Source: Holothuria scabra (taxonomy: Eukaryota > Echinodermata > Holothuroidea > Aspidochirotida > Holothuriidae). Taken from it: a DNA stretch of 64,000 nucleotides. A model generated the notes under the pieces. It was not told where the DNA came from. It ran no database searches and saw only the letters and a list, made by a program, of their open reading frames with translations. The position numbers were made by a program, and so were the translations under genes. Below are positions 1-12,900 of the stretch, one piece after another. The stretch lies in the NCBI GenBank assembly GCA_037179385.1, contig CM074195.1, positions 12,747,887 to 12,811,886 on the forward strand, given 5' to 3'. Position 1 is the stretch's first letter. Each line of letters starts with the position of its first letter.

Positions 1-1279
1 TTGACAAAAATTAACCATTGAGCTAGTTTTACTATCACAGCTTATTGAGTCTCAACAATATGAGAGGTTAACTTATTCCAGCTTAAGAAATGGATTTTTT
101 GTACCAGCAGAAATTCTTGCATAGTGCTTCATTCCAGGCATTAAGTTGTCTGTAATTAAATATATATAATAACCTGTACTGTATCTCTAATGCTGCCTGT
201 CACTATTCCATAGTTCAATACACAGTGAGGGAGTGAGATGGGATTTAATGACACCAACACGAATGTGTTGTAATATAGTGCCAGTCAACTGGATAAAAGA
301 TTGAAACTTATGAGCAAATAAAGCTGTCACATTTTCAACAATAAGTGAACTTGGAGCAAGCACATATGACATCATGTCCCCACATTAATAGACAATCTTT
401 TGGTTTTCTTTAAACTTAACAGCCTATTTTCTCTTCAACATACACAAATTATCAGGATGTGATTTCATAAGTGGCAGGAAAACTTAACAAATTTTGCCTC
501 CCCCCCCCCCGGGAAGTCCTGTTGCTATTCAAGGTTTTCCTTTTTAATGGAGAGAGTTGCCACCCTCTGGTCAATGTGAGATAAGACCAAGTAGCAGTTA
601 ACAAATGACAATTGCGGAGGCAATTGTTATGTCTAAATGTATATGCATTGCTCTTGCTTTTTGGTAAACTTACTTCCTTCCCTTGTAGCACACTTCGGAA
701 GTCGCCATCTTCCTGTCATGTCCCAGTTAGTACCTCCACAGAAGAGCAGCTCCCCGACTGAGGGATATGGTTTCAACTTCTGTCAATGACATAGAGGAAG
801 AGAAATAAACCATTTAAAATGTTTAAAAGAAACGGAAATCACACATCACAAAATCATGTTTGAGTACAAGCAAACATGCACATGGAAATTGGAATTTCTT
901 AGCAGTTGTGTATGTAAGAAGCTAGTTCTAGATTCAGAATCTGCAATAAAACCAAATACTTGATATGAATGCCACAATCCACTGCATTGAGAAGTAGTCC
1001 CAGTGAACTGTGATGCAATTTCAGTTCCATAGCAGGCCATTTGTGCCAATGGCAGTAACCCACTGTATCAGTTACAACTTTGACATGATTTACACTTCAT
1101 TGATATGTTATATTTTACATACAGGACCATTAAAAAACTGCAAATATTCTGGAAGCTTTTAGAAATATTGTGTGATTTCTACATTTAATCAATTTTGACA
1201 GTTTGCTGGGAGTGGAAGCAGGGAGGGGGTGGGTATCAATACAATGCTCAGACACCGGATAAATCTAGAGTTGGTTAAG

Positions 1280-1985
1280 TTAGATGAAATTGATGACACA
1301 CCAATACACATGTGTTACATAGTGTCAAAAAAATAAAAAGGTATTTAAAGTAAAAATATGGTCTCAAATATGGTGCAATTAAGTTTGGTTTAAAACACAG
1401 CTAAAATATGGTGCAAATCATTCTCTTCAGTTCCTTAGCATGACAGGTAGGGAATACTGTGGGCATATTGTGCAATCCCCCAGCCCATAGGGGGAAAACT
1501 ATGGAGGAGTGTATTAAGTTAAATGGCACCAACCAACTATCCAGTCATGGGATGAGTAATAACAGTGTTATGTGTGCATTTCATTGGCAGGGAATAATTT
1601 ACTCAGTATGGCATTGCAATTTGCTACACAATCAGGCAAAAATGCTACACAAATGAAAAATTGTGTAGCAATTTTTTGTGTGCATACCCTTGCATTTTCA
1701 CAAACAATTTGTGAAAAACCTCAAAAATCTTGCTACGCAAAATTTGAATGCTAAATTATTCCCTGATTGGTGCATTTTATTCGGTAACTACATACCCAGG
1801 GCTAAGGATACTGTGCAGTAGATCTAGATAGATAGTTAGATAAGATTTAACGACACACCAACACGAATGTGTTACATAGTGTCATAATATTCAAATACTG
1901 TTCAAGTCCTCCCATTACGACAGGCGGGAAATACCGTGGGCATATTCTGCAATCCCCAGCCCACAGGGGGACGAAGACCGTCTAG
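1280..1985 (+). repeat. Two copies of a SINE-like dispersed repeat (third fragment at 228-290)
   Basis: Copies at 1280-1500 and 1841-1980 share ACACCAACACGAATGTGTT, then TACATAGTGTCA, and further on GACAGGCGGGAAATACCGTG, GGCATATTCTGCAATCCCC and AGCCCACAGGGGGAC. The fragment at 228-290 has only the first part. The 1280 copy carries an extra AT-rich stretch in the middle. Order and orientation are conserved, as in a retroposed family. No pol III box was assigned. Confidence 0.6.
1588..1765. mobile_element. 178-bp MITE with 14-bp perfect ends
   Basis: Ends CAGGGAATAATTTA and TAAATTATTCCCTG are perfect inverted repeats, flanked by ATTGG on both sides (1583-1587, 1766-1770). The interior repeats GCTACACAA. 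Superfamily not assigned. Confidence 0.7.
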
Positions 1986-3519
1986 ATAGAGAGGAGGCCA
2001 TTTATTTTGAGGACTTTGCAGTAGGTGTTTTTATCTGCAGTACTTGTAAATATGCAAAACCCCGTGGTATTCTCTATGTGATAAACAGCACATGGAGTAA
2101 TTACCCCACCGTGTTGTACAGTATTCTGTCAAACAAAATTACAGTGTACACTGTACAGTACAGCATGCCACTTTCAGCAATTGATATACATAGACCTATC
2201 ACTCAACCACAGAGGAGCAAACATAAAAAAATATCTAAGTAGTAAATGCATCTAAGTTTCCATATTTATTACATCCAATTTTGCTCTTAAAATCCACACT
2301 TATTATGAAACACTGCATTTGCCCTGCTCCGTCTGAATCACCACATACAATAGGCAATGAACTTCATCAATATAAAGTGTAATAATGTACATTGCCTAAT
2401 GTGATGCCAAAAACCCACACAGTGGCTGGGAAATATAATACTGTAATGACAAAGTTAAGTACTTTTAGTATTTGAATATGAAATCAATCTCTCAAGGCTT
2501 AACTTTCTGTGCAGTGCAAGACATGATGAAACTCAAAGGAAATTAAATTTTAAACAGACATACTATAGCAATACACTGTACATGTATACACATTGTCAAT
2601 TAAGTTTACCCTGGAGCACAATAATTTTCATGCTTAAGTCTTGAATGAAGATACAGTATATGTTGTACTAACATTTGAACACATTGTTACAGACATTTAA
2701 ATGTACCTAAGGTCCGCATCTGTTGGTTGAAGAGTACACTGCTTCTTCTTCATTGACCAAATGTCATACTGCCATAAAATTTTTACATTTTTCTACAAAG
2801 AGCAAACCCTCTCAATTTAAGACCTTACCACTTTACATCCTATAGTACAGGTTAGCACTTTACTCTGATACTATTTTACCAGAGAGCTATCCCACTGAGC
2901 AGCAGCTCAGTAGGTCTTTTTGACTTCAACTGCAATGAGCACCGTATCATACTGGTTGCAGAACCATGGCAGCAATGTTTACAAACCAGTGCATGCCTAA
3001 AAGGGCCAATTTCACAATTGCAAGTTAACAACTTACAATATTATTAAAGCACATGCCTACTGTACTGTTCACAGCCAACATAGATCAAATCCCAACTTTT
3101 TCAATATATTTTAGCATGTGTATTTAGTGTATTTAGCAGCTCTGTTCAAAAGAAGCATGGGCAGCCATCGAGGTGGACATGTCCATCAATTTAAAAAATT
3201 GTCAGAATTTTGACTTTGACTTTTCATACAGAAATTGTTTTGAAAATGACTCAGTTGTGTCCCCAATCCTACTCACCAACATTAAAAACAATTCACTGTG
3301 CCCTTAGAGAAAAAGATACATATTTCTCACTAACAAAATGCTTCTTTAAGAATTCCAACATATGGTAAAATGAAAGGTAAACATGAATCCAAACAACTAA
3401 AATACATCTGGATAACAGATAAAACAAAATCACATTTTCCATTCAGGGATTCTGTGTATCATACATTCACGCAGCTTTGAAGCACCTGTTCCATAAAGTA
3501 TACATTAATATTCCTTTAA

Positions 3520-3770
3520 CCCTTTACCGTTGTGCTCCTATCGGGGCATATTTACGTGCCTCGGGAGTGGGCAGAAAGGCCGATGTAGCCCGTCCCGCAT
3601 CGGCTTCCGTAGGCCATTGACCCCGTGACCTTAAACTATTGTCTCTCTCGTTGTTGTGGCCGAATTTTCGGGTAGCTACTCACAGTTTTGAGCTCCGCGT
3701 GAAACAGTGAAGATGGGTGACAGCCGAGCTCTCCGCATGGGTCCAAAAGGACCCAAACAACGGTAAAGGG
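3520..3770 (+). mobile_element. piggyBac-like MITE, copy 1 (251 bp)
   Basis: Begins CCCTTTACCGTTGT and ends ACAACGGTAAAGGG, a 14-bp perfect inverted repeat, flanked by TTAA at 3516-3519 and 3771-3774. The TTAA duplication with CCC...GGG ends is the piggyBac pattern. No coding capacity. GC-rich against its surroundings. Confidence 0.85.
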
Positions 3771-3873
3771 TTAAAATAAGCCTGTGGAGTGTGTTTACTG
3801 CAAATCTGATGCCACTGTCTCTGCGTGTGTGCACGTAACCCTTTAGCAGAGTGGTGCAGATATTCTAGATTAA

Positions 3874-4124
3874 CCCTTTACCGTTGTGCTCCGATCGGGG
3901 CATATTTGCGCGCCTCGGGATTGGGCGGAAAGCCCGACGTAGTCCGTCCGGCACCGGCTTCCGTAGGCCATTGACCCCGTGACCTTAACCTGTTGTCTCT
4001 CTCGTTGTTGTGGCCGAATTTTCGGGTAGCTACTCGCAGTTTCGAGCTCCGCGTGAAACAATGAAGATGGGTGACAGCGGAGCTCTCCGCATGGGTCCAA
4101 AAGGACCTAAACAACGGTAAAGGG
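3874..4124 (+). mobile_element. piggyBac-like MITE, copy 2 (251 bp)
   Basis: Same length and orientation as the copy at 3520, differing by a modest number of substitutions, with the same 14-bp ends and TTAA at 3870-3873 and 4125-4128. Unrelated DNA of about 100 bp lies between the two, so they are two insertions rather than a simple tandem duplication. Confidence 0.85.
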
Positions 4125-4128
4125 TTAA

Positions 4129-7100
4129 AGGGAAAACGCAGTCACCCCTACCTTGAACTATTATTAGACTATCCTGTTCTGAACATGTTATGCTTACAGT
4201 ACAAACTTGAGTCAGATTTTGCTGGTTTCATGCTAAAAAGAATGTATTTGTTAAAATTATGTACCATTCAAGCTTTAATAGTACCGTATCAGTACCTTAG
4301 GAAATTTATCATATTTGATGGTGCTCAAGCTATAAAAAATACATAATTTCCTATCCTATGAATTGGCTGGTCCTAAACTCAGCTCTTGAGAAATACGTGA
4401 CAATAATTTTCCACCTCAAATGTGAAGTTTACATTAATTTTCTATTTGGTTTACATTCAGTATATGCAATCCTGAAATCACAAAAGATGCTTGGCAGAAA
4501 AATAAGAATTTATACTGTCATATTAAGCTGTTGTTTTAAAACAAGTTTGGGGTGATAGCTTTTGCCCTTTAAACATAAAGTGTGGGGTAAGTCTCACCAT
4601 TGATTAAAAACTTCCATCTTTTCAATCATAACCCATTTTCCTTTATTGCCTAGATCAATAAAAGTGATTTATGAAGCAATTTGGGTGTTCTCTGTCATTT
4701 AACCTTTCCACATCACATTGCATTTTGTACCACATTTCTAAATAATCTGTATGAAAATGAAATTTGCTGACATCAGGCTTCTGAAGCGCATTCTCATAAA
4801 ACACTGAGACTTTTTAAAAGTAATTCTTTCCAAGTGTTGAAGACAAAACAAAAGCATCCAACAATCTTTGAATCATAAGAAGCAAGTCCTGCAGATATCA
4901 AAGTAACAACAGGATTATACACTGTATTGTGTGAAACAACAGTACAACATTTTACAAGAAGAAATACAGCTTTGTACAGAGTAACTCTATTTTGTGCAGG
5001 TGTTGCACTTTTGAAATAAGTTCATTTTTGCAAAATGTTCTTTGTACAACATTGATCAAACCAATCTTGCATTACTCTTATTATTCATCACAGGTCCACA
5101 GTATGAAAATTATTAAATAATGTATTTAAGTAGACCATATTGCAAATTATATTTTTTATTAGAAATTGCTGTTATAGCAGTGTATACTTATCAAGGTTCA
5201 TGACACTTAACACCATATCACACACAGGCAAATTCAAATAATCTAATAAACCAATATCACCTATGGAAAAAAAACATTTTTTGTAGGGGAGGGGTTCACC
5301 ATTTCATAGTGAGTAATTTCAGACAGAATCATCTATCATCTACACTTCTTGAACTATTGCATTTTCCATAAAGGGGGTTTTCAGATGGGTAGGAGGACCT
5401 TGATAAGGGATTACACACCATCGGTACTTGCCACACCCTCCACCTACATTACTGCCTTGAAATACTGCACTGGTGCAACTTCTTACCCTGGAGAATGAAA
5501 AGTCCTCTTTTCATCACAGGGAGGAGCACCCTTACCTTAAATCACTCTGTCACACAATTTTCGCATATGTTCTGTACTACAGCCATTTTGGAAATAAAAA
5601 GGCATGAAAGTGATGAAACTGAAGCCAAAGTGTGGGATGGAAGCAGGGAAGGAGTGGGGAGGGGAGAGAACTCCGGGGAAGAATGAGATACATAATACAA
5701 ATTTATGATGATTCCATATTTAAAATTCCTCATGAAATATCTTAAACTATTTCCTTTGAGAAACAACCTCACCCCACCACAGCTAGAAAAAGTGATATTT
5801 CCTTGGAAGGTAGTAAAACTATTTCCCAGGATGGGAGCAAAATTTCCCACTATTCTCCCAATATTTTCATAAAGAAAAAAGGAAAATTTCCCTTTTGATG
5901 CCCTGATTTCCCAGGATAGTGCCTCCTTGTCTCTCAACTTTTTCCATCCATGCCCCCCCCCCTTACACACAATTTTTCTGACTCATGTATGCTGTACTAC
6001 CAAAGCAAACCTTTTTACTATGTACTGTATTAACTTACAATTCAAATTGTGGACATGAAGTAGAATTTGCCATGCTAGAATTACAGTATTCTGTGTTGCA
6101 TGTGAACTGTGAATAATGCAAATAAAACCTAGTAAAGGTATAAATAAGTATATGATTGCAAGCTAACTAGCCTAACTAAAATTTTTGAAGCCAAACTGAA
6201 TTATATTCACAGAATATCATCACCATTGAAGGAACAAAAGTTAACAAACATTTGTACTTTTACTTGAAGACCCTGATGCCATTGAGATGCTTCCTAATGA
6301 GTTTTGGCCTTCAATCTCATAATCCACTTCACATGTGGCTCTTGTGCAATGATATCTGCTTCCTGTAATAGTAGTTGACTGGCTGTCTATAATACACTAA
6401 ACAGGAAATGAGGAACAGTGGTGTATTCAATTTGTACTTGAAAAGATTAGAATAGAATACAACTGTTTTGTGGGTTAAAGTATTCTAAGTCTTCCTTCAG
6501 TTGAACTGCTTGTTTAGGAAGTAATGGAGTACCAAATTTAGTTCACTATAAATTCATGTGTTTTCTTATATTACTGCATAATGCAAGTGGTGTAGGAATT
6601 GTGAAATAGTCGCAATTAATTCACCAAATCACAAACCATTTTAAATGCCAAGGAGGTGGGGCAGGGGAGAGGTGGTGGTAAATTGAGCTAAAACGGGTTT
6701 AACTTTAATACTCAAAGTACAGAACAAGAATGCAATCTTGGTACCATTCTCAGTTAAATTATAAATGGTAAATAATCCAGTAACTGTTAGTAATCAAATG
6801 ATAAGATAGTGTTGTTTTTTGGTTGAATTCACTTCATGTACTGTACAAGACAAAGATTGAAATTAATTGGTCACATTTTAGGGGAGGGGGGGGGGGGCAG
6901 GATGCTGACTGCTGTAATTGCACCTGAGGGAAGAATAACAGGAGACAAACTGACAACTTGGAGGAGGAGGACAGTAAGAGAAAGAGATGACAGCAGACTG
7001 GATGATGGAATTGGGCAAGTGTGACAGTTACAGATAGACAAGAGTGGAAATACAAAGATGTTTGGTGAAGAACCTTAATGAGCTGGGAGGCACACAGACG

Positions 7101-7690
7101 ACAGGTAAATAAGTACCAGGTAACTGTGGGTATAGAAGTATTATTTCAAGAGCAGAATATAAACAAATTTTTTTGGAGAGCAAAGGAAACTACATGTGGA
7201 ATGTATCAAGGCAAATATAGGATGAGTGGGTTCTTTCTCCAAAAGTCCATCCCACCCTCTGATAACTTGCCAAAGGGTTAAGTACTGCAGGTAAGCTGGG
7301 TTATGTACAAATGTAAAATGAAGGTTAGGAGAGAAATGTAGATCATATGCACAAATATCATGTTTTGTTGGGACAAAGATAGGCAACACTGCTGACAATT
7401 AAATATTTATGTGCAGAGGTAACTGCAAGACAATTGATGTTTCAAAATACTCTGTGATAGAGTGGAAACACTGTACTTGAACACTATAATCTGTGTAGTC
7501 GACTAACCATACCCTGTTAAGTCCACATGCAAATTGGTCTAAAAAACTTGCCACTTGTTAGCTTCAAAATTTATTTTGAATTTGATGCATTTGTTCAAAG
7601 AATGTTACAAGTTGCCACTAAGTTATTTTCACTTCAAGTATTTTTAGAATTCTAACAATAAACAATGAATATTCATGCCAAAATTACAAA
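4129..7690. other. Non-genic AT-rich DNA
   Basis: No splice-bounded open frame, RNA gene or complete element recognised. Contains poly-C near 5957 and poly-G near 6884. Confidence 0.5.
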
Positions 7691-7705
7691 GTACCGATTA
7701 AAGAA

Positions 7706-7912
7706 CAGGCCTTGAATTTTGAGGTGGGAGAGTGCAATCGCATTTCATCACTCTCCTCAAGGAGGAGTGTGATCTTTTGCACATCTAGATGAAGAAGAGA
7801 ATTAACAAATCTATTAAAGTTTAATAAAACAGCACACCTACCACACTTCTTAATTTCCCGAGGAGTGTGATTTGTAGCACAGCTGGTAAATTTAAAACTC
7901 AAGGTCTGAATA
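7706..7912. mobile_element. MITE-like repeat with CAGGCCTTGAATTTT ends
   Basis: The left end CAGGCCTTGAATTTT and right end AAAACTCAAGGTCTG are near-perfect inverted repeats. The core (AATAAAACAGCACACCTACC, then GAGGAGTGTGAT) recurs at 11340-11430, 41880-41985 and, in the reverse orientation, 31000-31190. No coding capacity. Confidence 0.6.
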
Positions 7913-9388
7913 TGAAATTTACTGAAGTAACTGCTTAGTTTAACTTGAATAGGCAGTGGTGAAGTCCTACAGTTCACTATTATGAAAGATACTCTGAAGG
8001 GAAATAAAAAGAAAGGAGTGACATTTAGCTGTTCAATGCTTCATCAAAAGTTTGGGGCAACTGATATCAATTATTAACGTCAAACTGTGTGTACCTACGG
8101 TGTCATATTATGCATTCATGGTGGTGTGTCATTTAAACTTGCATCTAATTAAATGGAAGAACATATTATTTGCTATGTACAATAACAAACATAACAGTTC
8201 ACATGTCTGTCAAGAACCTAGCGGTGATACTGATACAGTTGGTTATATTGATACAACAAATATCAGGTGAAAAATACCAGGTACTGCAAAGTGTATCTCA
8301 CCAAATGATATCCAATGTCAGCTCACTGCAAGTGGAAACGCCTGCCCATAATTGCAGTAAGCATGAACCAGTCAGTACAAATCTATCAGTGTACTGTGTA
8401 GTAAAATGTGTTATGAAGAAAAAGCAAGCTGCAGTGTTTCGATTGTGTACACAGAAAATGCACAAAGCCTTAACACATTTTATACACTATAGTACATACA
8501 TAGGGTGCAGACAAGAGATAATGTGATATGGCACTGTCATTTCTTACTTTACAAAATTATTTCAATGTGATGTAATGCATGAGGGATCAATTTTAATTCA
8601 ATGTTTACACTGATTGCCAGCTGGAGTACACTGTTTATACTCTAGTACAGGTCCAGTGAACTGGTTGTACTTCTGGATTACTACTGTACATAGTGTCAAT
8701 GCCAAACATATACAGTAGTACTGTACAATGTTGACCAATTTTTAAGGGGCAGTTGAATCTTGACACAACAAACAAGTATTGTCTATTTTACAGTGAGGTA
8801 TTCTGTGAACTAAATCGAATGCTGCGTTTTTCCTCTTGTACAAAACTGTATGGACCACATCTTTGGCATCACACAGTAATTTAGCACTACACAGCCACAA
8901 CTAGGGCAAAATTAAAAAATTTTTGCAAGATGTTTGCAACAACCCGGGCAATTATGTTTAGAAAACAAAGAGGGTGATTTTTTCCTCTTGATTGGGGGGG
9001 GGGGTGCATTTTAAAAAGAATGTTTGAAAAATGGAAGTCAACAGGCAACTTCTCAGATATGTAGGTACATGTCTCCATTTTACCCTGAAATGCCCTCTAA
9101 CTAATGGGAAACATTGTTTTAACTAAGCCACTACAATCCCATTTTGATACAGTGACTTGTTTTAGTTAACACTACTGATGAGCAAAGAGGAGTTTTACAT
9201 ATACTTTTGCCTCAAGTGCCCAAGTTCCTTAGTTGCTCTGTGCTGGGTTTTTTAGTATACACCATGAAACAGTTACAGTAGATCATGCATTGGATTGACT
9301 ATCAATTTACTGTACATGTGTCATCATAACTGTTCCAAGTATATACATACCATTCATTTGTAAGTATAAGAATTAACACCTAGTGAAC

Positions 9389-9908
9389 AGTACAGAACAG
9401 TACAGTACATTACATTACATTACAGTACAGTACATTACAGTACATTACAGTACAGTACAGTACATTACAGTACATTACAGCACAGTACATTACAGTACAG
9501 TACATTACAGTACATTACAGTACAGTACATTACAGTATAGTACAGTACATTACAGTACAGTACAGCACAGTACAGAACATTACAGTACATTACAGTACAG
9601 TACAGTACAGTACATTACAGTACAATACAGTACATTACAGTACAGTACAGTACATTACATTACAGTACATTAGAGTACAGTACAGTACAGTACATTACAG
9701 TACAATACAGTACAGTACATTATAGTACATTACAGTACAGTACAGTACATTACAGTACATTACAGTACAGTACATTACTGTTCAGTACAGTACAGTACAG
9801 TACATTCCATTACAGCACAGTATAGTACAGTACATTACAGTACAGTTCAGTGCAGTACAGTACATTACATTACAGTACAGTACATTACAGTACAGTTCAG
9901 TGCAGTAC
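9389..9908 (+). repeat. TACAG/TACAT pentanucleotide satellite (about 520 bp)
   Basis: Almost pure alternation of TACAG and TACAT 5-mers, with units often grouped as (TACAG)2-3-TACAT, and rare variants (TATAG, TTCAG, GCAG). An open frame runs through it only because the 5-mer lacks stops in one phase; its Tyr/Thr/Val/His product is not a protein gene. Confidence 0.95.
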
Positions 9909-9909
9909 T

Positions 9910-12900
9910 ATAAGTGGATTTCACCATTTTACACCGAATTGGACTATAATTTTTTGTTGTACTCCATGACTGACAAATGGCTGGGAGTGACCAAGTCTCG
10001 AGCAAATGTTGGATATTTAATAAAAAAAAAAACTGCCTGGTAATAACAATTGCAAAACCATGGATATAAATACTACAGAAAGAACCTTTCGTTGAGTCAC
10101 TGAGGCACAGTATATATAGCTGGATGAATATTAAATTGGACAAAGTTTCAAGGACAACTTTCTTCTGTTCCATTGTTCATATCTGTGCCCCCCACCAGAA
10201 ATAACAAGTTGTTTGTATTTTCTTTTCAAGATTAATCTATTGTTAAATTTGTAGTTTATTTACCATCATCATCCATCTGGAAAATTTTTGTGTATTATGT
10301 TATTATTAAATCGGTTTGTGGGCTCTCTACATGCATCTTGTTAGTTTTGATGAAAAAGCATGTATTTTAGCTCAGGAACAGTTTGGCTTAATGTACACTT
10401 TGGTATATGGATGTCAAAAATGGCAAAACCTTTGGAAGCCTTATTGGAATTTGCCTCATTTCAATTTTGTTGCCTTTTTCCTTTCTCTTTGCCTCATTAT
10501 GAAATAAAATATATGAGACCACAAAATTTACTGCCCTTTGGCATTCCACACATTTGTCAGGGTGTACTGCATACAGATGCAATTTACAATGCACATGGCA
10601 CAGCAGGGACTGTAAGCAGGGCTGAAAAAATGTTTATTTCCCAGAAAGCTTTGCAAAGAAACAAAATTTCCACAATTACTTTGTATAAGACAGGCCTGAT
10701 ATAAGATGGGAAAGTTCCAGATTTCAATGGTCTAAATTAGGGCAAGGGCCTGTGTACTCACTAGCGTATGCCCTGAAGCAATGAAATGGGCTTGTGTCTG
10801 GATGAAGATGAGTTTGAGACACTTGTGGGAGAGGCAAGAAGTAAGTTTTAATCAATTCCTTAACCTCTCATCACAAACAGTTTCAATTTTGCTTTTAACT
10901 ACTCACTGAAGTCCCTCCCTCAACTGTCTAAAACTCATCCTCATCCACACACAATCTCCGTTAATTGCTTCAGGGGGAGTGTACAAGACCCAAAGGGTAC
11001 TCAAAGACCTTGAAATGAACAAATCAATTTCAAACTGGATAAAATTAACCTTCAAAAACAATATGGCACTCTCGAGCATGCTGTTTAAGGCAGTAAACTA
11101 TAAATCTGTAACTTAAAATAACTTACAAAGATACTGTACTGGACAAACAGAGTGCCCTGTAACTAGTGAACCATTACAACTACATAGTGCATCTTCAAAA
11201 ACATCTGTAGGGCTGGACTTTTGTGGCATATGAGCACAATTGCACACCACCACTTTCCTCAAAACATGAAAAAAGTGGGATTTTTTGCATGTACTGTAGA
11301 TATAAAATGGGAACAATCCAAATTATACATGTATTTATTAATCAATAAAACAGCAAACCTACTCTACTCCAAAACTTCCCAAGGAGTATGATTTTAGCAC
11401 TCCTGAAATATCTAAAACTCAAGGCCTGAATCAGTGACTATAAAAGCCACAAACTGTTCTAGTACAACAACAACATACTATTCCTTTTCCTTCTGCACCA
11501 ACACCAGTGCAACGTAAACCTGCTTGCTTAAAATTTATATCCTGAGGATACCTTCCTGCCTTGTAGAAATTTTAAACTGCAAACTGGTTTTAACAGTCAG
11601 TTCCCACAGACCAATAGTTGGAACTGCATGCCAATCCTCACTGGTTACTGTTCTAGTTGAGTAAATAAATGCAACTGATCTAATAAATCACCAAACTTCT
11701 AAATAGATCTACCACATACAATTCAATATGGTCATTCATTTACACTTGCACAAATCAGATACCATGCCAACTTTGAGCAGTCCTATATATTATCTCACCC
11801 TGTTCAACATATAAGTTAACCCAAAGGGAAAATCCCTGGCACTTACAATATAATTTCTCTTGGACAACTTCCAAACAAGCAAGGGGATTCCCCAGTTTCT
11901 AAAGATATCCCCTATCACCATGGCAACAACTCTGACAGAAAGGGCATAGTGCAGTATCTACAGTATTGTGATAGTTGTACTGTTTGGGAGGAAACATGCT
12001 TCCATACCAGGATCTGTTCATGTGAACTTTTATGTGCTTCTATACTATTGGAGATAACTTAATAGTAACAATAAAACTACATGGAAAAGGTGAACAAAAA
12101 ATTCCTAACACTCCTTTAAATGCACAACAGCAGTTTATCGCTTAGGGTCTTTGTGGCTTACAGGACAATATTGAAAAAGAAAAATTGACAAATGCATACA
12201 CTGCCTTGCATTTTGTGAAACTAAAATACAGGTCACCACAAGTCTATGTCATGTTCTTTAATTACCATGGCTATACATGTTTACATAAGTTATAATTTTT
12301 GGAGATTGATGATCACATAAACAAAGCATACTGTATTATACTGTACAGTCTGTGCCCTCATAACTTAAAAGACAAGATGTTTTGAGTGACAACTTTGCCC
12401 TGTGTATTGAGTGTATAGTAAAGCTGTTTTCTATAACTTACATTGCCTCTCTACTTAACTCCTTTTCACCTAATCCTCACTTATCCTCAACTAAAAATGT
12501 TTTTTTTTTTCTTTTTTCACAGGACTGGCAGATTCCCAAACCTGGTAGTTTTGGGAACTCTATGTTCTGTAGACTCTCAAAACAGTGCCAGGCAGTTACA
12601 GTATTTTTCCTGTATCACATACAGTAGGATTTTGCCACAAGATCTAAAATTTGCTACACAAATACAACATTACAAAGCCTATTTCGTACACACAAGGGTT
12701 TTTAACAATTTTGACATTCAAAATTTTGTAAAAATAACTTTCCCTTTCAGTACCATTATTGGTCGACGTTTAGAAAAATCTGGCCTCTGGATGCACAGTT
12801 ATTTTATCTTGTCCTATCTGCAAATTTAGTCCCATTTGGGACTGACTTGGTCATAATCTCCATGATGTTGCTTTCATAAGGTGTTGTGCAGGATATGTTA

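Larger units (their letters stand above)
1..3515. other. Non-genic AT-rich DNA with dispersed repeats
   Basis: Besides the repeats listed separately, 297-445 is a reversed fragment of the 31.7/38.5-kb repeat family. A C10 run lies near 500. TACAGTAC/GTACTGTA words recur. Short open frames here have no exon-like context. No gene seen. Confidence 0.6.

Noticed and set aside
9383..9673. 96-codon open frame of Tyr, Thr, Val, His and Gln
   Set aside because: It is a translation of the TACAG/TACAT satellite, whose 5-mer has no stop in this phase.
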